From positions 1 through 5,090 of the forward strand of contig JAHIPW010000010.1 of assembly GCA_018903055.1 (NCBI GenBank): 5,090 nucleotides of DNA. Reading direction: 5' to 3'. Under the pieces are notes generated by a model. That model ran no database searches. It was not told the DNA's origin and worked only from the letters and a program-made list of their open reading frames with translations. Shown piece by piece: positions 1-5,090 of the stretch (position 1 is its first letter; the number at the start of each line of letters is the position of its first letter). The position numbers were made by a program, and so were the translations under genes. Source of the stretch: DRGV01 sp018903055 [NCBI: bacterium] (GTDB lineage: Bacteria > UBP18 > UBA7526).

Positions 1-1136
1 AACTTCTCCTGACTCCTCAGTATCTTCTTATAGTTGAAGACTTCTCCTTCCCCAATAGCCAGTTCCCTCCTTATCACATAATCCTTGGTCTTCTCATTCC
101 CTGTGATCTCGATCTTCCCGATATAGGCCAGGGAACCTTCCGTGATATCTAAGTTAATATCTATCCTCTCTTCTTTCCTGTTGATTTCCTTTGTGGGCTC
201 CACCCGAGCAAAAGCATAGCCCTTATTGTAGTAGAGAGCCTGGACCCGGAAGAGATCTCTATCGAATTGTAGCTCGTTAAAAACCATCCCCTCCTTCAGG
301 ACTGTCTCTTTCTCGATCTCCTCATCTGTGAATAATTCATTACCCGAAATGGCCAGACTCCCCATCTTTATCTGAGGCCCTTCCTCAATGAGGATAGTGA
401 TAAATATTTTTTTCTCCTCATACTTAATCTTATGGTCAACAATTTTTGCTAAAAGGTGGCCTTTTATTTTGTAGAGAGTAATTATATTCTCTAAGTCTTC
501 TTGGAGGATCTCCTCATCGAACTTTCTCTTCTTAGTCTTCATCACCCTTCTTATCTTCCTATTAGAGAAGACTTTATTTCCCAGGATCTCGATCTTCTCT
601 ACCTTCAGTCTCGGCCCTTCTTCAATCTTAAAAGAAACATTTGCCTTACCTTCTTCCCTATCAATTTCGGTCTTCTCTTGTACTTTGGCCTGATAATACC
701 TCTTCTCTTTGTATAGAGAGAGGATCTTCTTCTTGGCCTCCTCTATATTCCTCTCGCTGTAGACCCCATCAACCTTTATCTCAATCTCGTCCAAGAGGGT
801 CCTCTTCCCAATCTTCTTATTTCCCTTAAAAACTATCTTTCCAACTAAGAGTTTCTCCTCAACAATGAACTTTACCTTAATTCCCTCTTGAAAGGGGGAG
901 GTATCGATCTTGACATCAGAGAAGAAGCCCAGTCCATAGATTCTCTTCAAGTCCTCTCTTAGGGCGAGTAGAGAGAACTCATCCCCTATTTTGGTTTCTA
1001 CTACCTTTAAGATTCTTTCCCGGGCAATATTCTTATTCCCTTCAATCTCAATGGCTTTTATAATTTTCTCTTGGGCTCTTACCCCAATGGTAATGATTAA
1101 TAGGATTAGAATGACAAGGACGAGACCCTTTTTCAT
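1..1136 (-). CDS. bamA: BamA-type outer membrane protein assembly factor, N-terminal part (cut by window edge)
   Basis: The first 378 codons of an Omp85-family protein are present; the reading frame is open to the left edge, so the C-terminal beta-barrel lies outside. Residues 1-21 form a signal peptide: MKK, a hydrophobic run of L, V and I, then V-R-A as a plausible signal peptidase I site. Five POTRA domains follow at roughly 25-95, 96-174, 175-254, 255-334 and 335 onward. Each opens with a strand ending in G-N (G33-N34, G105-N106, G186-N187, G265-N266, G346-N347), and most end in an EEG-like turn. The fifth has the N-E-K-T-x-D-x-V-I-R-R-E-L signature (347-359) typical of the last POTRA of BamA, which favours BamA over TamA. 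In the family, BamA is the outer-membrane core of the machine that folds and inserts beta-barrel proteins, with POTRAs in the periplasm. The ATG at 1136 is chosen because it directly precedes the signal peptide and has an AGGTG ribosome site 7 bases upstream. It starts 4 bases after the clpC stop, so the two are probably co-transcribed and possibly translationally coupled. Confidence 0.93.
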   Translation of the reverse strand, partial: MKKGLVLVILILLIITIGVRAQEKIIKAIEIEGNKNIARERILKVVETKIGDEFSLLALREDLKRIYGLGFFSDVKIDTSPFQEGIKVKFIVEEKLLVGKIVFKGNKKIGKRTLLDEIEIKVDGVYSERNIEEAKKKILSLYKEKRYYQAKVQEKTEIDREEGKANVSFKIEEGPRLKVEKIEILGNKVFSNRKIRRVMKTKKRKFDEEILQEDLENIITLYKIKGHLLAKIVDHKIKYEEKKIFITILIEEGPQIKMGSLAISGNELFTDEEIEKETVLKEGMVFNELQFDRDLFRVQALYYNKGYAFARVEPTKEINRKEERIDINLDITEGSLAYIGKIEITGNEKTKDYVIRRELAIGEGEVFNYKKILRSQEK

Positions 1137-1140
1137 CTGG

Positions 1141-3723
1141 CTACACCTTGCCCTGTCCGCTCCGACCGCTTTTAGCGGACGGGGCGATCGAACGGGGCTT
1201 CCCCTTCTCCTTGAAGACCAGCCTATTCTTCTCAAGATCGACCAGGATGGTAGAACCCTCTTTGAACCTCCCCTTTAAGAGTTCAGAGGAAAGGGGATCC
1301 TCAATGAACCTCTCAATATTTCTCTCTAATGGTCGGGCGCCAAAGGCATAGGTATAATCCTTGGTCCCCTTGATGGCATCATACTCCTTGGTGACCAGAA
1401 ATTCCCTGGCCTTTTGAGAGAGTTCTAACTTTATTCCCTTTTTATCCAGTCTCTTACGCAGCCTCTCGAGCAGGAGCTCAGAGATCTTGGTCAAATTATC
1501 CTTGTCTAAAGGATGAAAGACGATGATCCCATCCAGTCTATTCAAAAACTCTGGCCGGAAGGTGTTCCTCATCTTGGAAAGGACGTTCCTCCTCATCTCC
1601 TCATGGGAGATTTCCTTTACCGCCTCAAAGCCCGGAGCCCTTCTCATAATATCCTCAGTCCCCACGTTAGAAGTCATAATGACGACCGTATTCTTGAAGT
1701 TTGCCGTCCTGCCCAGGCTGTCCGTCAATCTCCCCTCATCCATAACCTGTAACAAGATATTGAAGACATCGGGATGGGCCTTCTCAATCTCATCCAAGAG
1801 AATCACAGTATAGGGCCTCCTTCTCACTGGTTCTGTGAGCTGTCCCGCCTCCTCATATCCCACATATCCTGGAGGGGCTCCAACCAGTCTGGAAACGGTG
1901 AACCTTTCTGCGAACTCACTCATGTCGAAGCGCACCATAGCGTTTTCATCACCAAATAGGGACTCGGCCAGGGTCCTAGCAAGTTCCGTCTTCCCCACCC
2001 CGGTAGGACCAGCGAAGATGAAAGAACCGATGGGCCTCTTGGGCTCCTTTATCCCCACCCTGGCCCTTCTCACAGCATCGGAGACTGTCTTGAGGGCCTC
2101 CTTCTGACCAACTATCCTCTTGGCCAGTTCATCCTCCATCCTGGTCAACCTCTCCTGCTCGTTCTGGGTGAGTTTAATGACCGGTATTCCAGTCCACTTG
2201 AAAACGATATAGGCGATATCATCGCTCGAAACCTCTGGCTTTAAGGCCTTCTTTGACTTCTCCCACTCCTCCCTGGTTTTTTTCAACCTCTCTTTCAGCT
2301 CTTTAACTCTGTCTCTATATTCTACTGCTTTCTCAAACTCCTGGCTCTCTACCGCTTCTGCCTTCTCTTTCTCTGCCTCTTCTATCTCTTTCTCTATATC
2401 CTTGAGATGAGGGGGCATGGTAGCCTCTGCTAAGCGCGCCCGGGCGCTGGCCTCATCGATCAAATCGATGGCCTTGTCGGGAAGGTTCCGATCAGAGATG
2501 TACCTCTCAGATAGTTCTGCTGCTGCCTTCAGAGCCTCGGGGGTTATCTTTACCTTATGGTGCTCCTCATACCTGCCCTTCAACCCTTCCAAAATCTTCT
2601 CCGTCTCCTCCACTGATGGTTCATTGACGACGACCTGCTGAAACCTTCTCTCTAAAGCACCATCCTTCTCAATATACTTCCGGTATTCACCTAGGGTTGT
2701 AGCCCCAATACACTGCAGCTCCCCCCGGGCTAAAGAGGGCTTCAGGATACTGGAGGCATCGATGGCCCCCTCTGCCGCCCCAGCCCCAGCCAAGGTATGG
2801 AGTTCATCGATAAAGATGAGGACGTTTCCACTCCTCCTGATTTCCTCTACCGCTTTCTTCAATCTGGCCTCAAACTCACCCCGATATTTTGTTCCGGCGA
2901 CCATTCCTGCTAAATCCAGGGCAATCATCCTCTTATTGGCTAAGAGATCGGGCACCTTTCCAAAGACAATTCTCTGGGCAACCCCTTCTGCGATGGCTGT
3001 CTTCCCCACCCCCGGCTCACCGATTAAGGCTGCATTATTCTTCGTTCTTCTGGCCAGGATCTGGATGACTCTCTCTATTTCATCCTCCCTTCCAATGACC
3101 GGATCGAGCTTTCCGTCCCTTGCCAATTGAGTCATATCTCTTCCAAAGGCATCCAGGGCTGGAGTCTTAGAGACGGCCTGGGCCTCTTTCTTCATTCCCG
3201 CCATCCCAAATATCGGCGGGAATCCTTTAGGTATCTCTTCCCCTGGAGCCATCCCTGGAATCTCTGGGGCCTCTGGGAGAACTTCTGGTTGAAGGAGCTC
3301 CAGTATGGCTTTCCTTGCTTTCTCTAAATCAATATTTAAATTCAACAAGACCTGGGCAGCAGCCCCTTCACCCTCACTAATCAGGGCTAAGAGGATATGT
3401 TCCGTCCCTAAATAGCCATGACCTAATTTTCTCGCCTCTTCTACCGTAATTTTTTCCAGAACCTTCTTTGCCCGAGGAGTGAAGGGAATCTCTCCCATCT
3501 TTAAAGTCGCCGGCCCTTTGGGGACGATCTTCTCCACTGCCAATTTTATGGATTCTAAGTCGATACCGAAGCCTTTAAGTACTTCAACCGCTACCCCTTC
3601 TCCCAATCTTACCAGTCCTAAGAGGAGGTGTTCTGTTCCTACATAATCGTGACCTAACCTTCCCGCCTCTTGACGGGCAAGTTCTATGACCTTACCCCAC
3701 TTCTTCGTAAACCTTCCATTCAT
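1141..3723 (-). CDS. clpC: ATP-dependent Clp protease ATP-binding subunit ClpC
   Basis: This is an 860-residue class I Hsp100 unfoldase that threads substrates into the ClpP peptidase. Two Clp_N repeats occupy about 1-145 (each with a G-H-x-Y-x-G-T-E-H motif, at 24-32 and 101-109). In known ClpC proteins this domain binds adaptors and phosphoarginine. A Pro/Gly-rich linker covers about 146-186, longer than the roughly 20 residues in Bacillus ClpC. D1 has Walker A GEPGVGKT (235-242), pore loop around K279-Y280-R281-G282, Walker B with D306-E307 and the LERRF arginine-finger region (357-361). The middle domain is a short coiled coil with a UVR-like motif (about 461-480), diagnostic of ClpC rather than ClpB or ClpA. 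D2 has Walker A GPTGVGKT (572-579), pore loop GYVGY (619-623), Walker B with D644-E645 and sensor-2 GARPLER (795-801). The ClpP-docking loop reads P697-G698-F699 where [LIV]-G-[FL] is usual. The tail is basic. The start is ATG 3723: it gives the canonical N-terminus (MNGRFTKK) and sits 6 bases after AAAGGAGGAGG. A TTG at 3750 would place that ribosome site inside the gene. All catalytic motifs are intact. Confidence 0.97.
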   Translation of the reverse strand: MNGRFTKKWGKVIELARQEAGRLGHDYVGTEHLLLGLVRLGEGVAVEVLKGFGIDLESIKLAVEKIVPKGPATLKMGEIPFTPRAKKVLEKITVEEARKLGHGYLGTEHILLALISEGEGAAAQVLLNLNIDLEKARKAILELLQPEVLPEAPEIPGMAPGEEIPKGFPPIFGMAGMKKEAQAVSKTPALDAFGRDMTQLARDGKLDPVIGREDEIERVIQILARRTKNNAALIGEPGVGKTAIAEGVAQRIVFGKVPDLLANKRMIALDLAGMVAGTKYRGEFEARLKKAVEEIRRSGNVLIFIDELHTLAGAGAAEGAIDASSILKPSLARGELQCIGATTLGEYRKYIEKDGALERRFQQVVVNEPSVEETEKILEGLKGRYEEHHKVKITPEALKAAAELSERYISDRNLPDKAIDLIDEASARARLAEATMPPHLKDIEKEIEEAEKEKAEAVESQEFEKAVEYRDRVKELKERLKKTREEWEKSKKALKPEVSSDDIAYIVFKWTGIPVIKLTQNEQERLTRMEDELAKRIVGQKEALKTVSDAVRRARVGIKEPKRPIGSFIFAGPTGVGKTELARTLAESLFGDENAMVRFDMSEFAERFTVSRLVGAPPGYVGYEEAGQLTEPVRRRPYTVILLDEIEKAHPDVFNILLQVMDEGRLTDSLGRTANFKNTVVIMTSNVGTEDIMRRAPGFEAVKEISHEEMRRNVLSKMRNTFRPEFLNRLDGIIVFHPLDKDNLTKISELLLERLRKRLDKKGIKLELSQKAREFLVTKEYDAIKGTKDYTYAFGARPLERNIERFIEDPLSSELLKGRFKEGSTILVDLEKNRLVFKEKGKPRSIAPSAKSGRSGQGKV
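1144..1149 (-). promoter_or_regulatory. Ribosome binding site of bamA inside the clpC 3' end
   Basis: On the minus strand AAGGTG lies 7 bases before the bamA ATG. AGGTG matches part of the canonical GGAGGTG sequence. It overlaps the last two sense codons of clpC (Lys-Val), so ribosomes finishing clpC pass over it. This supports translational coupling but makes initiation only moderately strong on its own. Confidence 0.6.
1151..1184 (-). repeat. GC-rich inverted repeat at the 3' end of clpC, just before the bamA ribosome site
   Basis: Positions 1151-1161 and 1174-1184 are complementary at 10 of 11 positions, with a perfect 7-bp core (1155-1161 with 1174-1180) around a 12-base loop. A competing smaller stem also exists: 1166-1170 with 1174-1178, leaving a 3-base loop. 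Both lie in the codons for the basic ClpC tail and are more GC-rich than the surrounding genes. No T-run follows on the coding strand before bamA, so this does not look like an intrinsic terminator. A role as an mRNA structure affecting bamA initiation is an inference. Confidence 0.5.
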
Positions 3724-3729
3724 TTCAAA

Positions 3730-3740
3730 CCTCCTCCTTT
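3730..3740 (-). promoter_or_regulatory. Very strong ribosome binding site that fixes the clpC start
   Basis: On the minus strand AAAGGAGGAGG ends 6 bases before ATG 3723. It contains two overlapping GGAGG cores, a near-perfect match to the 16S rRNA tail. It excludes the longer reading frame beginning at TTG 3750, in which these bases would encode three consecutive arginines absent from the usual ClpC N-terminus. Confidence 0.85.
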
Positions 3741-3756
3741 CGCTTAACAAATATGA

Positions 3757-3801
3757 GGTTAATATCGGTTAAAAACTGTTAATATCGGTTAAAATCGGTT
3801 A
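3757..3801 (+). repeat. 10-bp-phased direct repeat array, arm 1 (clpC-proximal)
   Basis: Five (G/T)GTTA elements start at 3757, 3767, 3777, 3787 and 3797, exactly 10 bp apart. Units read GTTAATATCG, GTTAAAAACT, GTTAATATCG and GTTAAAATCG, then a partial GTTA. There is a 20-bp higher order: 3758-3777 and 3778-3797 agree at 18 of 20 positions. The layout (GGTTAAA plus a 3-base spacer, repeated) resembles the CtsR operator, a heptad direct repeat (A/G)GTCAAA with NAN spacer, but with T for C at the fourth base in every copy. It could be an operator cluster upstream of clpC or a decayed minisatellite. The array itself is directly visible; any function is inference. Confidence 0.8.
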
Positions 3802-3860
3802 CCTCACTAAAAAAAGCAACTGTTGTTAACTGTTATTAACCACTGTTAACTGATATTAAC
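3758..3860. repeat. Large imperfect inverted repeat spanning the mcsB-clpC spacer
   Basis: The two arrays are mirror images. Arm 3758-3801 aligned with the reverse complement of 3817-3860 matches at 33 of 44 positions without gaps, with a 15-base centre (3802-3816). Three of the mismatches would be G-U pairs in an RNA from either strand. The best unit matches 9 of 10 and the worst 6 of 10. The structure nearly fills the 143-base gap between the mcsB stop and the clpC ribosome site. Possible readings are a multi-site operator, an mRNA structure between the two genes, or a repeat that expanded and inverted. Confidence 0.7.
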
Positions 3861-3870
3861 TGATTATTAC
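3817..3870 (-). repeat. 10-bp-phased repeat array, arm 2 (mcsB-proximal, inverted relative to arm 1)
   Basis: Read on the minus strand the units are GTTAATATCA (3860-3851), GTTAACAGTG, GTTAATAACA, GTTAACAACA and a partial GTTG ending at 3817. A decayed unit at 3870-3861 contains the mcsB stop codon (TAA, 3869-3867). The period is 10 bp, as in arm 1, but the orientation is opposite. The T-run on the coding strand at 3815-3809 follows this arm, but no strong GC stem directly precedes it, so I do not call a terminator. Confidence 0.78.
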
Positions 3871-4922
3871 TCACTGCTTCTTATTCCCAGTTTACTTCTT
3901 ATGAATGCTGCTCTCTTCACGTCCCTCTCTGGAGCGCTTAACTTCCTGCCCGCCATCTCTTGAAGGTGGGCCGGGCGGGTGAGGATTAGTAGTTCATTTA
4001 AAGTAGGAACATCGATATCCTTAGCTAGACCGATACTCACTCCCAGGCGCAATTTGGATAAAAGGGTCAGGGTCTCTACAGAGCTTATGGTATAGGCGCT
4101 ACAGAGCGTCCCATAGGCCCGGGATACACTATTCTTAATCTCTTCCTTCAACTGAGTCAAAAGCCTCTTCCGCGCTCCCTTTTCATACTCCATAATCTCC
4201 TGGGCAGCTTTCTCCACGTGTCCCACAATCTCCTCCTCATTCTCACCCAGACTTATCTCATTTGAAACCTGAAATAAATCCCCCTGGGCCTGGGTCCCTT
4301 CCCCGTAGATGCCCCTCACCGCCATATTCGCTCGGGAGACGGCATCCAGAACCTTGTTGATCTGACGAGATATAACTAAGGCAGGGAGATGAATCATAAC
4401 CGAGGCTCGCAGGCCCGTCCCGGTATTTGTGGGACAGGCGGTTAAGTACCCATACTTCTCGGAAAAGGCATAATTCAATCTCTTCTCCAGTTCATTATCT
4501 ATCTTAGTCGCCAGCCTCCAGGCTTCAAATAGATTTAGTCCAGATTCTGTCACCTGAATCCTGAGATGGTCCTCCTCATTCACCATGATGGAGATAATCT
4601 CTTTATCTCCGATGATAACTGCCCTCTCCTTCTCTATTCCTAAAGCATGCTCCCTTGAGATTAGATGACGCTCCATTAAGAACTGACAATCAATATCATC
4701 CAGTTCTTTAAGATTAATGGTAAGGGCATTCTTTAAATAGCTACTGCCTTGGGTTACTTTTAAAACCTCTTCTACAACTTTGGATAGCTCCTTTTTTTTC
4801 GCCCAATGAGTAAAGGGAAGGTCAGCCAAGTTCCGGGCAAGTCGCACCCTACTTGAAATGACGATCTCCTTCGATTCCTCAAGCCACTGACTAACCTTAG
4901 AAGCCATCTCCTTAAAACGCAT
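3867..4922 (-). CDS. mcsB: Protein arginine kinase McsB (phosphagen kinase family)
   Basis: This 351-residue cytosolic kinase transfers the ATP gamma-phosphate to arginine side chains of misfolded proteins, marking them for ClpC-ClpP. Length is close to Bacillus McsB (about 363). Visible family motifs are SSRVRLARN (23-31, nucleotide/phosphate-binding arginines), NEEDHLR (115-121, the catalytic glutamate loop), CPTNTGTGLRAS (163-174, with C163 at the catalytic-region cysteine), RGIYGEGT (203-210) and SNEISLG (220-226). Near the C-terminus RDVKRA (333-338) matches the RDxxRA phosphoarginine-sensing motif that separates McsB from creatine and arginine kinases, so allosteric activation by phosphoarginine is probably retained. 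The ATG at 4922 has an AGGGG ribosome site 5 bases upstream. The internal ATG at 4907 is less likely because AAGGAG abuts it with no spacing. The usual activator gene mcsA and repressor ctsR are not in the window; they could lie to the right. clpC, the partner unfoldase, follows after 143 bases. Confidence 0.96.
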   Translation of the reverse strand: MRFKEMASKVSQWLEESKEIVISSRVRLARNLADLPFTHWAKKKELSKVVEEVLKVTQGSSYLKNALTINLKELDDIDCQFLMERHLISREHALGIEKERAVIIGDKEIISIMVNEEDHLRIQVTESGLNLFEAWRLATKIDNELEKRLNYAFSEKYGYLTACPTNTGTGLRASVMIHLPALVISRQINKVLDAVSRANMAVRGIYGEGTQAQGDLFQVSNEISLGENEEEIVGHVEKAAQEIMEYEKGARKRLLTQLKEEIKNSVSRAYGTLCSAYTISSVETLTLLSKLRLGVSIGLAKDIDVPTLNELLILTRPAHLQEMAGRKLSAPERDVKRAAFIRSKLGIRSSE

Positions 4923-4954
4923 CTCTACCCCTAAATAGCAGGTCTCAAACCACC

Positions 4955-4969
4955 ACCGTTAGTAACGGT
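4955..4969. promoter_or_regulatory. 15-bp perfect palindrome upstream of mcsB, candidate operator
   Basis: ACCGTTA and TAACGGT flank a single central base (4962), giving 7-bp perfect arms ending 33 bases before the mcsB ATG. An odd-centred, short-loop palindrome is typical of a dimeric repressor site rather than a stable RNA hairpin. The GTTA core is shared with the units of the mcsB-clpC array, but the flanking bases differ. No convincing promoter hexamers could be placed around it, so operator function is inference. Confidence 0.45.
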
Positions 4970-4984
4970 AAAAGTTTATCGTTG

Positions 4985-5080
4985 TCGATGCTCGTATCGA
5001 TGCTGGTTATAGAGGCTCGAGGCTCGTTGTCCTCTCACTTCTTTAGCACAATCCAGCCTCTAGTATATCGAGCTTCTAGT
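4985..5080. repeat. Repeat-rich non-coding leader upstream of mcsB
   Basis: Several short repeats crowd this stretch: TCGATGCT twice (4985-4992 and 4997-5004, 12-bp period), GAGGCTC twice in tandem (5012-5018 and 5019-5025), and AGCCTCTAGT with AGCTTCTAGT (5055-5064 and 5071-5080, 9 of 10 identical). TAGAGGCT (5010-5017) is also the inverse of AGCCTCTA (5055-5062). I see no gene: minus-strand frames close quickly. A TATACT sequence (minus strand, 5067-5062) could be a -10 element, but its -35 region has no TTGACA-like match at the window edge. Confidence 0.5.
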
Positions 5081-5090
5081 TTCGTTACGA

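Noticed and set aside
991-1278. Plus-strand open frame opposite the bamA start and clpC end
   Set aside because: It overlaps two clearly homologous minus-strand genes, has no ribosome site of note and no recognisable domain. The other plus-strand frames between 501 and 3327 are rejected for the same reason.
3802-3830. T-run on the coding strand after arm 2 as an intrinsic terminator of mcsB
   Set aside because: The sequence directly before the T-run has no GC-rich stem; the arms are AT-rich and pair across the T-run, not before it.
3757-3870. CRISPR array
   Set aside because: Units are 10 bp with no unique spacers of 25-40 bp, and half are inverted.
4905-4922. Alternative mcsB start at the internal ATG 4907
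   Set aside because: The AAGGAG before it has no spacing to the ATG, whereas the first ATG has a usable AGGGG site 5 bases upstream.
5041-5052. GTGCTAA-like sequence recalling half of a CIRCE (HrcA) operator
   Set aside because: CIRCE needs TTAGCACTC and its inverse 9 bases apart; the partner half is absent.
5035-5088. Possible C-terminal tail of an upstream gene (for example mcsA) entering from the right edge, 17 codons ending at a TGA
   Set aside because: The short peptide does not resemble the UVR-type C-terminus of McsA, and the DNA is made of short repeats. Too little sequence is available to call a gene.

Overview
The window holds three genes, all on the minus strand and read from right to left: mcsB (protein arginine kinase), clpC (Hsp100 AAA+ unfoldase) and the first half of a bamA-type gene (outer-membrane Omp85 assembly factor), which runs off the left edge. 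Coding density is high. The gaps are 143 bases between mcsB and clpC, 4 bases between clpC and bamA, and 168 bases to the right of mcsB.

The organism looks like a diderm bacterium: a signal peptide followed by consecutive POTRA repeats means it has an outer membrane. It also carries the arginine-phosphorylation/ClpC quality-control pair best known from Firmicutes. Arginine is mostly encoded by AGG/AGA in the stretch I translated, the proteins are rich in Lys and Glu, and the mRNA strand is strongly purine-loaded. This would fit a thermophile or an uncultured diderm lineage with anaerobic, hot or subsurface relatives. The phylum cannot be fixed from the sequence alone.

Layout from right to left: 5090-4923 is a non-coding leader full of short direct and inverted repeats, with a 15-bp palindrome (4955-4969) just upstream of mcsB. 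mcsB is 4922-3867. The 3866-3724 spacer is almost filled by a striking array of about ten 10-bp units arranged as two arms of a large inverted repeat. clpC is 3723-1141; its start is reset to an ATG behind a very strong ribosome binding site, rather than an upstream TTG. bamA starts at 1136, four bases after the clpC stop, with its ribosome binding site inside the last clpC codons and a GC-rich stem just before that.

How the genes work together: McsB phosphorylates arginines on damaged proteins, and ClpC recognises these marks and feeds the proteins to ClpP (not in the window). BamA inserts beta-barrel proteins into the outer membrane. The tight clpC-bamA junction suggests co-transcription of cytosolic proteolysis with envelope biogenesis. 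The genes themselves are ordinary housekeeping families. The most unusual signal is the 10-bp-phased array in front of clpC, one arm of which resembles the direct-repeat layout of a CtsR operator with one consistent base change.
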